NCBI RefSeq assembly: GCF_024498175.1
Contig: NZ_CP101823.1
Coordinates: 1,674,001-1,738,000 of the forward strand
Direction: 5' to 3'
From: Haloplanus salinarum
GTDB taxonomy: Archaea; Halobacteriota; Halobacteria; Halobacteriales; Haloferacaceae
DNA length: 64,000 bases
Of this stretch, positions 1 to 8,362 are shown piece after piece (positions within the stretch are counted from its first letter, which is position 1; each line of letters starts with the position of its first letter). Position numbers and translations under genes: made by a program. The notes beneath the pieces are model-generated. The model had not been told where the DNA came from and ran no database searches. It saw only the letters and a program-made list of their open reading frames with translations.

Positions 1-360
1 GGCGACGTCTACGCGCTGGACGCGGAGTCCGGCGACCAACGGTGGCGCTTCGCGACGGGTGAGCCCGTGTTCTCGTCACCGACGACGGCCGACGACACCG
101 TCTACGTCGGGAGTCAGGACGACAACGTCTACGCGCTGGACGCGGGTTCGGGCGACGTACGATGGCGCTTCGAAACCGGGCTTGGCGTAGAGTCGTCACC
201 GGCGGTGGTCGACGGCACCGTCTACGTCGGAAGTTACGACGGCGACGTCTACGCGCTGGACGCGGAGTCCGGCGACCAACGGTGGCGCTTCGAAACCGGG
301 GATGGCGTTCGATCGTCTCCGGCGGTGCTCGACGGCACCGTCTACGTCGGGTCCAGCGAC
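1..360 (+). repeat. Tandem 120-bp repeat encoding propeller blades
   Basis: Three consecutive 120-bp units (1-120, 121-240, 241-360) each encode one 40-residue PQQ-like blade. Bases 1-52 and 241-292 appear identical, so similarity holds at the DNA level and not only in the protein. The array probably continues upstream of the window. Confidence 0.8.
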
Positions 361-1998
361 AACAGCGTCTACGCGCTCACCGGCGACACGCCGACGCCCA
401 CACCCACGTCGACACCGGCCCCCACGACCACCTCGATAGCCACCGATACCTCCGGGAGTCCGGACGACGACACCGATACCGACGACGACGCCTCGCTGCC
501 GCTCCTCCCCGTCGCGGGCGCGGCCGCCGCGGCCGGCGCCGGCGGCCTCTGGTACTGGCGGAACAACGGCGAGGACGCCGCCGGCACCGGCTCGACCGCC
601 GCCGACCCGTCGGACGACGGCGGCGGTGGCCCGGTGCGGCGGGGAACGCAACGTGCGAGCGAGGTGTCCGAATCCGGCTCGGACGATACCGGCCCCACAC
701 CCGATGCGGTCACCGACCCGCTCGATCGGGGAGACGACCACCGAGAAGCGGCGACCGAGCACGCCGAGGCCGGCGAGTACGACCGCGCGCTCTCGGCGCT
801 CGACGACGCTCGCGAAGCGTACCGCGAGGCCCGCGAGGCGGCGGGCGAAAGCGAGGCGGTCGACGGCGAGGGGATCGAGGATCGGTTGGCGACCCTCGAC
901 GATCGCCGGCGAGAGGTGCGCCGGGAGCGATTGGCGTCTCGCCACGATGCGGTACGGGACGACCTCGACCGCGCGGGATCCCTCGTGGAGACCGATCCGG
1001 AGACGGCCCGTCGCCAGCTGATGGACCTCGAAGACGATATCGGCGACCTCGCGTCCCGGGCAGCCGGCCGCGGGTTCGACGACCTCGCCGACCGAGCGGC
1101 CACCCTGGAATCCGAGCGGGTCGACCTGCTGGCCCAGACCGAGCGTGCGGGACATGAGGGCCCGCCCGAGTCGATCCCCGAGGCACCCGACGTCACGGTC
1201 GACTACGAGGCGCTGGCCGACGAGGAACCCATCGGCGGTGGCGGCAACGCCGACGTGACGAGAGCGACCCTGCCGACGCCCGAGGGCGACGTGGCCCTCG
1301 CGATCAAGCGCCCGCGGATGCAGGGGACGCTCCACACCGACGCCGTCGAGCGACTCATGCAGGAGGCCGAGACGTGGGACAAACTCGACGACCACGACCA
1401 CGTGGTCGGCGTCATCGACTACGGAGCCGAACCCCTCCCCTGGATCGCCATGGAGTACATGGACGCCGGGCATCTCGGGGAGCGGGCGGGCGGCCTGGAC
1501 TTCGAGCAGGCGCTCTGGACGGCGATTTCGATCACGAAGGGTGTCCGGCACGCCCACCGCCGGGGCGTCGCTCACCTGGATCTGAAGCCGGCGAACGTCC
1601 TCTTCCGCGGGGTCGAGGGAGCGTGGGACGTCCCGAAAGTCGCCGATTGGGGGCTCTCGAAACACCTGCTGGACCACTCGAAAAGTGTCGAAGGTCTGTC
1701 CCCGCAGTACGCCGCCCCCGAACAGTTCGATACGGATCGGGGTGCGGCCGACGACCTCACGGACGTCTACCAACTCGGTGCGGTCCTCTACGAACTCTTC
1801 ACCGGGGAACCACCGTTCGATGGTTCTCCCGCGGAGGCGATGCACCGGGTGTTACACGAGGAGCCGACGCCGCCAAGCGAGGTGGCGGGCCTGCCGCCCG
1901 CGTTGGACGACGTGTTGCTGACGGCGCTCGAAAAGGAGCGATCCGACAGATACGACGGCGTTTTGCTGTTGCGCGAGGCGTTGCAGGGCCTCCGGTGA
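1..1998 (+). CDS. PQQ-propeller receptor-like Ser/Thr protein kinase (5' end outside window)
   Basis: The frame is open from base 1, so the start lies upstream; 665 residues are visible. Residues 1-125 are PQQ-type beta-propeller blades (VYVGS..D..VYALDA.SGD.RWRFETG, about 40 residues each). A Pro/Thr-rich stalk and Asp-rich segment lead to one membrane helix (about 166-186), a helical segment (about 240-385) and a protein kinase domain (about 400-665). Kinase motifs are a GGGGNADV nucleotide loop (412-419), the AIK lysine (K436), HLDLKPAN with catalytic D527, DWG in place of DFG (D549), and APEQF. The inferred topology is an outside propeller sensor and a cytoplasmic kinase, possibly phosphorylating Ser/Thr. 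The missing HRD arginine and the DWG motif are variants, but the Lys and both Asp are present, so activity is plausible. The ligand is unknown. Confidence 0.85.
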   Translation, partial: GDVYALDAESGDQRWRFATGEPVFSSPTTADDTVYVGSQDDNVYALDAGSGDVRWRFETGLGVESSPAVVDGTVYVGSYDGDVYALDAESGDQRWRFETGDGVRSSPAVLDGTVYVGSSDNSVYALTGDTPTPTPTSTPAPTTTSIATDTSGSPDDDTDTDDDASLPLLPVAGAAAAAGAGGLWYWRNNGEDAAGTGSTAADPSDDGGGGPVRRGTQRASEVSESGSDDTGPTPDAVTDPLDRGDDHREAATEHAEAGEYDRALSALDDAREAYREAREAAGESEAVDGEGIEDRLATLDDRRREVRRERLASRHDAVRDDLDRAGSLVETDPETARRQLMDLEDDIGDLASRAAGRGFDDLADRAATLESERVDLLAQTERAGHEGPPESIPEAPDVTVDYEALADEEPIGGGGNADVTRATLPTPEGDVALAIKRPRMQGTLHTDAVERLMQEAETWDKLDDHDHVVGVIDYGAEPLPWIAMEYMDAGHLGERAGGLDFEQALWTAISITKGVRHAHRRGVAHLDLKPANVLFRGVEGAWDVPKVADWGLSKHLLDHSKSVEGLSPQYAAPEQFDTDRGAADDLTDVYQLGAVLYELFTGEPPFDGSPAEAMHRVLHEEPTPPSEVAGLPPALDDVLLTALEKERSDRYDGVLLLREALQGLR

Positions 1999-2100
1999 GT
2001 CCAGCGGTGGCCGCCCGGACGGGAGCCGTCACGGCCGACCGGTCGCCGTCGCGACGCGCGGCAGGTGACCGGCAAGTCGACTATCGTCGTCCACCGCCCG

Positions 2101-2148
2101 CTATATAGCCCTACATAGAGGACTATTGACGGGGGGATAACGCTTAGG
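2101..2148 (+). promoter_or_regulatory. phoU promoter region with paired 8-bp repeats
   Basis: A TATA-like element lies at about 2141-2148, some 25 bases before the phoU ATG at 2172, which fits a leaderless transcript. Upstream, CTATATAG (2101-2108, palindromic) and CTACATAG (2111-2118) sit exactly 10 bp apart, one helical turn. This looks like an operator or activator site; the binding protein is unknown. Confidence 0.45.
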
Positions 2149-2171
2149 GGGGTCGAGGAGAGTGTACTGGT

Positions 2172-2855
2172 ATGGCTCGAACGGATTATCAGTCGTCGCT
2201 CGAGGACCTCCGCGACGACGTTCTCTACATGAGCGAAGTCGTCGCGGAGCGGTTGCGGACGGGGCTCGACGCCCTGGAACGGAAGGACGAACGGATCGCC
2301 CGGGAGGTGATCGACGGCGACGCCGAGATCAACGACATGTACCTCGAACTGGAGGGGGAGTGTGTCGACCTCATCGCCCTCCAGCAGCCGGTCGCGAGCG
2401 ACCTGCGCTTCATCGCCGCCTCGTTCAAGATCATCACCGACCTCGAACGCATCGCGGATCTCGCGGTGAACCTCGGCGGGTACACGCTCGACGCCGAACG
2501 CGACCTCTTCCCGGACGTCGACATGCAACGGATCGGACGGGCGACCCTCGACATGCTCGACGACGCGATGAGCGCCTACGCCGACGAGGACGTCGACCTG
2601 TGTTACGATGTCGCCGACCGCGACGAGGAGGTGGACGCGATGTGCGAGGCCGCCAGCGAACTCGTCGTCCGCGACCTGATCGAAGGCGATTACCTCGGGG
2701 AGAGCGAGGACGACGCCGAAATCGAGACGTTGATGCAGGACGTCTCCCGCCTCCTGCTCACCATCCGCGACCTCGAACGCGTCGGCGACCACGCCGTCAA
2801 CGTCGCGGCACGCACCCTCTACATGGTCGAGAACGACGACGAACTGCTGTACTGA
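2172..2855 (+). CDS. phoU: Phosphate signalling protein PhoU
   Basis: The 227-residue, all-helical acidic protein has the PhoU layout of two related three-helix bundles, each with repeated D/E-rich metal-binding segments. Family members link the phosphate ABC transporter (Pst) to phosphate-dependent regulation and often act as negative regulators of uptake. The length matches ordinary two-repeat PhoU proteins. The ATG at 2172 lies about 25 bp behind a TATA-like box. No pst genes are visible in the window, so this copy is separate from any transporter operon, and its partner cannot be named from context. Confidence 0.9.
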   Translation: MARTDYQSSLEDLRDDVLYMSEVVAERLRTGLDALERKDERIAREVIDGDAEINDMYLELEGECVDLIALQQPVASDLRFIAASFKIITDLERIADLAVNLGGYTLDAERDLFPDVDMQRIGRATLDMLDDAMSAYADEDVDLCYDVADRDEEVDAMCEAASELVVRDLIEGDYLGESEDDAEIETLMQDVSRLLLTIRDLERVGDHAVNVAARTLYMVENDDELLY

Positions 2856-3524
2856 TCACGCGTCGGTCGCCCCGCCGACCGCCCGCCGCATCAGCGTCGC
2901 CTCCGCCTTCCGCAGGTGTTCGGCCGCCGTCCCCGGGGCGACGTCGAGCGCCGCGGCCACGTCCGCCACCGTCCCCTCGCGCGGCGAGTCGTAGTACCCG
3001 CAGTCGACGGCGGCCGCGACGGCTTCGCGTTGGCGGTCGGTGAGTCGTGGCCCCGACGGCCCGGCCCGACGGCGGTACGGGCCGACCGACTCCACCGTCG
3101 CCCGCATCCCCGCGGGCAACGCTTCCACGGCGGCGTCGATGTCGGCCGGCGTCCCGACCAGCGTCACCCGGGTCGTGCCGTCCGGTTCGAACGCGACCGG
3201 CGGCACCACGACGAGCGTCCCCCGGGCGAAGGCGTCGATGTAGCGCCGGTCCGCATCCGTCGCCCGGTCGCGGACACAGCAGTAGAAGACGCCGTCGACC
3301 GGGTCGGTGAGGGCGTAGGCCACCGTCGCCGCCCGCGCGTCGAGTTTCGCACGGAACGGCTCGGGGTCGCCCCGGATCCGAAACACCATCGCGTTCGTCC
3401 CGTCGAGGACCGTGTTCCAGTGGAGGAGCGTCGCCCGTTCGATGTCGTCGTGATGCATCTCGAAGGAGTGCATCGGGTGACGCCGTTCGGGGTCGTGGTG
3501 CACCCGCAGTCGGGCGTACTTCAT
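2856..3524 (-). CDS. Bacterio-opsin activator (Bat)-type HTH regulator
   Basis: This 222-residue protein is built like the haloarchaeal bacterioopsin-activator family: an N-terminal alpha/beta sensory region (1-150) and a C-terminal helix-turn-helix (about 160-214) containing LTDRQREAV, a Tyr-Asp-Ser-Pro-Arg turn and VADVAAALDV. Proteins of this group bind DNA; the signal sensed here is unknown. The ATG at 3524 is supported by a strong A/T-rich TATA element at about 3544-3554, which gives a leaderless transcript. The stop codon directly abuts the phoU stop, so the two genes converge with no spacer. No opsin genes are nearby. Confidence 0.8.
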   Translation of the reverse strand: MKYARLRVHHDPERRHPMHSFEMHHDDIERATLLHWNTVLDGTNAMVFRIRGDPEPFRAKLDARAATVAYALTDPVDGVFYCCVRDRATDADRRYIDAFARGTLVVVPPVAFEPDGTTRVTLVGTPADIDAAVEALPAGMRATVESVGPYRRRAGPSGPRLTDRQREAVAAAVDCGYYDSPREGTVADVAAALDVAPGTAAEHLRKAEATLMRRAVGGATDA

Positions 3525-3607
3525 CGCCCGGGCTTCGGACGGCAATAAATAAAAAACCTCATCCACGAGGCAGTTTCGACTCCCGGCGTCGCGCCCAACG
3601 CCGATCC

Positions 3608-4198
3608 ATGACGCCGATCCGACTCGCGTTCGGGGCCGGACTGCTGTCGGCCGCCGGCGTGTACGTCCTGGTGCTCGGAACGCTCCTGACCGACCACGAG
3701 TGGTGGCCGCCCGGCGACCGGACGCCGGCGTACTACGTCCACTGGACGCTCGTGGGCGTCTTCGACGTCGCCCTCCTCGCGACGGCCGTCCTCGACTGGA
3801 ACGGGTGGGGACTCCCACCGGCCGTGGCCGCCGTCGGAGTCGGCTTCGGACTCTGTGGCACCGCCGTCTTCGTCTGGGGCGCACGGACGATGCGCTCCGC
3901 GGAGACGATGGGCGTGACGGGTGAACTCTACACCGGCGGCCCGTACGCCTACACGCGCAACCCACAGTACCTCGGCATGATCGTCGGCGTGATCGGATTC
4001 GGCCTCGCGGTCGATTCGGCACTCGTCGCCGCCCTCGCCGCCGTCCACGTCGGCTGGGTCCTCCTTCTGCCGCGCGCCGAGGAACCACATCTGCGGGCCG
4101 AGTTCGGCGAGGAATACGGTCGCTACGTCGCCCGCGTTCCACGGTTCGTCGGCCCCTCCACGTTCTCCGGGGCCGAGGACGACGAACTGCCGAACTGA
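3608..4198 (+). CDS. Isoprenylcysteine carboxyl methyltransferase-like membrane protein
   Basis: This 196-residue integral membrane protein has four or more predicted helices (about 5-27, 42-64, 69-94, 120-156). The C-terminal half carries the ICMT/PEMT-type signature GPYAYTRNPQYLG (111-123) and an EEPHLRAEFGEEYGRYVARVPR block (158-179). In this superfamily those segments form the SAM-binding cytosolic face of membrane methyltransferases acting on lipids or prenylated substrates. The substrate here is unknown. It lies 10 bp upstream of nuoCD on the same strand, so co-transcription is likely; whether that means a link to quinone metabolism is speculative. Confidence 0.75.
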   Translation: MTPIRLAFGAGLLSAAGVYVLVLGTLLTDHEWWPPGDRTPAYYVHWTLVGVFDVALLATAVLDWNGWGLPPAVAAVGVGFGLCGTAVFVWGARTMRSAETMGVTGELYTGGPYAYTRNPQYLGMIVGVIGFGLAVDSALVAALAAVHVGWVLLLPRAEEPHLRAEFGEEYGRYVARVPRFVGPSTFSGAEDDELPN

Positions 4199-4208
4199 TC
4201 CCCCTCTT

Positions 4209-5861
4209 ATGACGGCACGAAACCCGGAACCACGGCTCGAATCGTCAGCGACCGACGAATCCCTCGCCGACCTGCTCTCCCCGTACACGGTCGGCCGTGA
4301 TACCCACCTGAACGCACCCGCGTTCGTCGTGCGTCCCGACGAGGTGCGGGCGGCGCTGTCGACGCTCCGGGGCGCGGCCGGATTCGACCACTGTTCGTGT
4401 GTCACCGCCCAGGAGTACGAGAACCGCTACGAGACCATCTATCACCTCCGGAAGTACGACGATCCCACTGACGAAGTGAGCGTCGTCGTCCCGGCACCGA
4501 AGTCGTCGCCGGTCTCCGAGAGCGGGAGTTCGGTCTACGAGACGGCGAACTGGCACGAGCGGGAGGCCTACGATCTGGTCGGCATCAAGTACGATGATCA
4601 CCCTGACCTGCGTCGTATCCTCCTGCCCGAAACCTGGCAGGGTCACCCGCTCTCCCGCGACTACGATCGGAACCGGCCACAGGTCGTCCGCTACGACGAG
4701 AACGCGAATCCGGTCGGCGACGACGACCAACGCGGGGAGACGATGTTTCTCAACATCGGCCCCCATCACCCGGCGACCCACGGCGTGTTGCACCTCGAAA
4801 CCGTCCTCGACGGCGAACAGGTCGTCGACGTGGACCCGGACATCGGCTACATCCATCGGTGTGAGGAACAGATGGCTCAGTCGGGGACGTACCGGTACCA
4901 GATCATGCCGTATCCGGATCGCTGGGACTGGGGTGGCGGGGGACTACTGAACGAGTGGGCCTACGCCCGGACCGCGGAGGACCTCGCGGACATCGACGTC
5001 CCCGAGTACGCGCAGGTCATCCGGACGATGAGTGCGGAACTGTCGCGTATCCTCTCGCACCTGCTCGCGGTCGGAACGTACGCCCTCGACGTCGTCGGTG
5101 ACTTCACCGCCACGTTCATGTACGCCATCAACGACCGCGAGTCGGTGCAGAACATCCTCGAAGAGCTGACGGGTCAGCGCCTGATGTTCAACTACTTCCG
5201 TCTCGGGGGGGTCGCCTGGGATCTGCCCGAACCCCGGGTGGAGTTCGTCGAGCAGGTTCGCGCGTTCCTCGACGACCTCCCCACACGGTTGGAGGAGTAT
5301 CACGACCTCCTCACGGCCAACGAAATCCTGCAGATTCGCACCGTCGATACGGGCGTCCTCCCACCGGCGGTGGCCAAGCAGTACGGCTGTACCGGCCCGG
5401 TCGCCCGGGGGTCGGGCATCGACTACGACCTGCGCCGCGACGACCCCTACGGCTACTACGACGAACTCGATTGGGACGTCGCCGTCGAGGACGGCCGTGA
5501 CAACTACGCCCGGTTGCTCGTCCGCCTGCGCGAGATCGAGGAGTCCGCGAAGATCATCGAGCAGTGCGTCGACCGCCTGGAGGACTGGCCGGAAGACGAA
5601 CGGCGGGTGCAGTCGAACGTCCCGCGGACCATCCGCCCGGACGACGACGCCGAAATCTACCGCGCCGTCGAGGCCGCGAAAGGCGAACTCGGCGTCTACA
5701 TCCGTGCCGACGGCACCGAGAAACCCGCCCGGTTCAAGATTCGAGGCCCGTCGTTCTCCAACCTGCAGGCGCTTCCGGAGATGTCCAACGGTGAGTACGT
5801 GCCCGACCTCATCGCGACACTCGGTAGCCTCGATACGATAATGGGCGAAGTCGACCGATGA
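4209..5861 (+). CDS. nuoCD: NADH:quinone oxidoreductase (complex I-like) subunit CD fusion
   Basis: The 550 residues comprise a NuoC part (about 1-155, with WHEREAYDLVGI and HPDLRRILLP) and a NuoD part (about 180-550, beginning IGPHHPATHGVLHLE, with the quinone-site His region). The C-terminus ends GSLDTIMGEVDR, as in full-length NuoD proteins. The subunits sit at the quinone-binding junction of the peripheral arm. In haloarchaea nuoCD usually lies inside a nuoABCDHIJKLMN operon; here neither neighbour is a nuo gene (methyltransferase-like upstream, SnoaL-like downstream). It may be an orphan or second copy. The sequence shows no truncation or obvious loss of core motifs. Confidence 0.9.
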   Translation: MTARNPEPRLESSATDESLADLLSPYTVGRDTHLNAPAFVVRPDEVRAALSTLRGAAGFDHCSCVTAQEYENRYETIYHLRKYDDPTDEVSVVVPAPKSSPVSESGSSVYETANWHEREAYDLVGIKYDDHPDLRRILLPETWQGHPLSRDYDRNRPQVVRYDENANPVGDDDQRGETMFLNIGPHHPATHGVLHLETVLDGEQVVDVDPDIGYIHRCEEQMAQSGTYRYQIMPYPDRWDWGGGGLLNEWAYARTAEDLADIDVPEYAQVIRTMSAELSRILSHLLAVGTYALDVVGDFTATFMYAINDRESVQNILEELTGQRLMFNYFRLGGVAWDLPEPRVEFVEQVRAFLDDLPTRLEEYHDLLTANEILQIRTVDTGVLPPAVAKQYGCTGPVARGSGIDYDLRRDDPYGYYDELDWDVAVEDGRDNYARLLVRLREIEESAKIIEQCVDRLEDWPEDERRVQSNVPRTIRPDDDAEIYRAVEAAKGELGVYIRADGTEKPARFKIRGPSFSNLQALPEMSNGEYVPDLIATLGSLDTIMGEVDR

Positions 5862-5924
5862 CGTGACCGGGTCCGGCCGGTCGGGGCTGAAAGAGTTAAC
5901 AGCCGTCGGCGAGACGGTCCGCGC

Positions 5925-6302
5925 ATGAACGCCGCGGCGACGATCCGCGAGTACTACGAAGCGCTCCGTCGGGGTGAACCGCTCTATCCCTACTTCGCGG
6001 AACGCCCGGACGTGGTGAAGTTCGGCGTCGGCGAGCGACTCGTCGGCTACGACGCCGTCGCCGAGGGCCTGCGCGAGCAGACCCGAACGACCGAGGACTG
6101 GACCGTCGAGAGCCGTGACCTCCGGGTGACGGAGCGTGACGGCCACGCCTACTTCTCGGACTCGGTGTCCATGGCCTGGACCGACCGGGCGGCCGACCAC
6201 GAGTACGCGCTCTCGACCCGGTGGAGCGGGACGCTGGAACCGCGGGACGAGGAATGGCTGTTCGTCGGCATGCACGTGAGCACGCCGTACGTCGACGGGT
6301 GA
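5925..6302 (+). CDS. SnoaL-like / NTF2-fold small protein
   Basis: The 125-residue protein starts with an amphipathic helix (AATIREYYEALRRG) followed by alternating beta strands (LVGYDAVAEGLR, HAYFSDSVSMAW, YALSTRWSGTLE, WLFVGMHVS), the order seen in SnoaL/DUF4440-type NTF2-like cone folds. Members are enzymes, binding proteins or immunity-type proteins, and no catalytic residues can be assigned here. A TATA-like GAGTTAAC at about 5892-5899 lies near the leaderless distance from the ATG. The stop codon overlaps the start of the next gene (TGATG at 6300-6304), so the two are probably co-translated. Confidence 0.6.
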   Translation: MNAAATIREYYEALRRGEPLYPYFAERPDVVKFGVGERLVGYDAVAEGLREQTRTTEDWTVESRDLRVTERDGHAYFSDSVSMAWTDRAADHEYALSTRWSGTLEPRDEEWLFVGMHVSTPYVDG

Positions 6303-6529
6303 TGGTCGGGCCGAGCCTCTCCGAGGACGACCGGCGAGCCGCCTCCCGGCGGCTCAAACTCGGCTTCGTCGCGCTGGTCGGCGTCTCTGGCGGATTCGTC
6401 GCCCTCGCCGCGGGCGCGACGCCGGTACAGGGGCTCCTCGCCACCCTGGGTGGTCTCCTCGTCGGCGGCCTCCTCCTCGGATACCTCGGACGGGTCGGCC
6501 GTGACTGGCGATCGGCGCGGCGGCGCTGA
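6302..6529 (+). CDS. Small two-helix membrane protein
   Basis: A 75-residue protein with a charged N-terminus, two hydrophobic helices (about 20-40 and 44-64) separated by a short Thr-Pro turn, and a basic tail ending RSARRR. No family is recognised. The start is chosen because its ATG overlaps the TGA of the preceding SnoaL-like gene by one base, typical of translational coupling. It converges with the zincin gene, leaving only two bases between the stop codons. Confidence 0.6.
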   Translation: MVGPSLSEDDRRAASRRLKLGFVALVGVSGGFVALAAGATPVQGLLATLGGLLVGGLLLGYLGRVGRDWRSARRR

Positions 6530-6531
6530 GG

Positions 6532-7503
6532 CTACGCCCCGTCGACCCGTGCCAACCACCGCTCGGGGGCGTCGAGTTCGGCGTCGGTCGGTAGGTTCTC
6601 CGGGCGGTCCCACACCGCGCTCGCACCCGTCAGTCCCCGGGCGTCGGCGACGGCCTCGAAGAAGGCGGCGCCGCGCTCGTACTGTCGGCGCTTCAGACCG
6701 AGGCCGAGCAGGCGCCGGGCCAGCCGGGCGACCGGACCGCCACCCTGTCGGCGGGCGTCGAGTTTCGCCCGCAGGTCCGCGTAGTCGTCGTCGAAGGCGC
6801 GGTCCATCAACAGCTCGGCGTACCCCTCGACGGCGGTCATGGCCGTATCGAGTTCCCGGAAGGCCTCGCGGTCGAGGTCCCCCGCGACCAGGCCGTCGAT
6901 GCCGCGTTCGAGTCGGGTTTCGAGGTGCGTCGAGAGCCAGGGCGCGGCGCCGAACTCCGCGGCGTGGGACACCTCGTGGAAGGCGATCCAGCGCCGGAAC
7001 CGCGGGCGGGAGACGTCGAGGTCGTCCGCCACCGAGACGATGTTCGGATGGACGAAATAGAGGCAGTGCTCGCGGTCGGCGGGGTCGGCCTCCGCGAGGA
7101 GGAGGGGGTCGTACTGCCCGAGGACGTTCCGCCCGAGGAAGGCGAGCAACAGGGTACAGGTCCCAGTGTTGACGACCCGAGAGACGTCGGGAAGGAGGAC
7201 TTCCGGTCCCTTGGCCTCCATCGGCGCCATCACCCGCCGGAAGGTGTCGACGTTCGCGTCGATCCAGTGGTGGCGGTTCTGTATCTCGACGGTCTCCGGC
7301 AGGTCGAACTCGACGCCGCCCAGCCGACGCAGTCGGTCGCGGGCGTCGCGGACGTCGGTCGCGTACCCCTCGCGTTCGGCGTCGGTGAGCGTCAACTCGC
7401 CCGGCGCCGTCCCGTCCTTGGCCGCGTCGGCGACGGCCGACCAGTCGACGTAGCCCGTCCCCGAGGCGCCGGTGACGGTGCGCACGCTCCGGAAGATGTC
7501 CAT
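6532..7503 (-). CDS. Zinc-dependent metalloprotease-like protein, F420-associated (DUF2342) family
   Basis: The 323-residue protein contains HEVSHAAEF at 176-184, a classical HExxH zincin motif, followed by a helical C-terminal region. This combination matches the DUF2342 / 'coenzyme F420 biosynthesis-associated' family found in actinobacteria and haloarchaea, which are F420 users. Proteolysis has not generally been shown for the family, so the role is inferred from the motif. The gene is the last on the minus strand after the ribosomal cluster but is separated from rps2 by about 85 bp, so it probably has its own promoter. The F420 gene cofD lies elsewhere in the window. Confidence 0.75.
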   Translation of the reverse strand: MDIFRSVRTVTGASGTGYVDWSAVADAAKDGTAPGELTLTDAEREGYATDVRDARDRLRRLGGVEFDLPETVEIQNRHHWIDANVDTFRRVMAPMEAKGPEVLLPDVSRVVNTGTCTLLLAFLGRNVLGQYDPLLLAEADPADREHCLYFVHPNIVSVADDLDVSRPRFRRWIAFHEVSHAAEFGAAPWLSTHLETRLERGIDGLVAGDLDREAFRELDTAMTAVEGYAELLMDRAFDDDYADLRAKLDARRQGGGPVARLARRLLGLGLKRRQYERGAAFFEAVADARGLTGASAVWDRPENLPTDAELDAPERWLARVDGA

Positions 7504-7588
7504 ACCGGACGGTACGGTGGGTGCGTGAAAACGCTTCCGTAGCGGCCGCTGTGAGCCGTGACGTCCCGAAAAGTGACTCGGTCGCGGC

Positions 7589-8362
7589 TTAGATGCCCGC
7601 CTCGAAGTCGTCGAGGGCGTAGGCCGGCTCGGCGCCGCGGCGGTCGAGCGTCTCGTTGGCGAGCAGCCAGTAGACGACCGACAGCGCGCGCCGACCCTTG
7701 TTGTTCGTCGGGATGACGAGGTCGACGTTGCTGAGCTGGTTGTTCGAGTCGCACATGGCGATGACGGGGATGCCGACCGTGATGGCCTCCTTGACCGCCT
7801 GCGAGTCGCCGATGGGGTCGGTGACGACCAGCACGTCCGGCTCGATGTAGCCGTCGTAGTCCGGGTTCGTCAGCGTCCCCGGGATGAACCGCCCGGTGCG
7901 AGCGCGGGCGCCGATGGCCTCCGCGAACTTCTCGGCCGGGAAGCGACCGTACTGGCGCGAGGAGGTCACGAGGACCTGCTCGGGCGAGTAGTTCGCGAGG
8001 AAGTCCGCGGCCGTGCGGATGCGACGGTCGGTCTGGCTCACGTCGAGCACGTACAGCCCGTCGTCACGGACGCGATGGATGAACCGCTCCATGTCCTTGG
8101 TCTTCTGCTGGGTCCCGATGTGAACCCCCGCGCCGAGGTAATCCTCGACCGGGATGAGGAGGTCGGCCTCGTCGTCGGGCATCACGTTCTCGTCGAACGG
8201 CGAGGCGTCGTCCTCGGCGTCGTCCGTCTCTGCCTCGGGGGCCTCGTCGGCCGCCTCGGCGGTCGGTTCCTCCGTCTCCACGGCACCGGCGTCGGGGTCG
8301 GGCGCCTCGTCGGCCGCCTCCTCGTCCTCGACGTCGGCGAGTTCGTTGTCGTTGTCAGTCAT
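7589..8362 (-). CDS. rps2: 30S ribosomal protein S2
   Basis: This 257-residue protein has the S2 core from about residue 72 ([49 protein letters not shown]). It binds the head-body junction of the small subunit. The first 65 residues are an extremely acidic, Ala/Glu/Asp-rich tail with almost no basic residues, a haloarchaeal extension absent from bacterial S2. It is the last gene of the minus-strand cluster; its ATG overlaps the eno stop by four bases (8359-8362). Confidence 0.97.
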   Translation of the reverse strand: MTDNDNELADVEDEEAADEAPDPDAGAVETEEPTAEAADEAPEAETDDAEDDASPFDENVMPDDEADLLIPVEDYLGAGVHIGTQQKTKDMERFIHRVRDDGLYVLDVSQTDRRIRTAADFLANYSPEQVLVTSSRQYGRFPAEKFAEAIGARARTGRFIPGTLTNPDYDGYIEPDVLVVTDPIGDSQAVKEAITVGIPVIAMCDSNNQLSNVDLVIPTNNKGRRALSVVYWLLANETLDRRGAEPAYALDDFEAGI

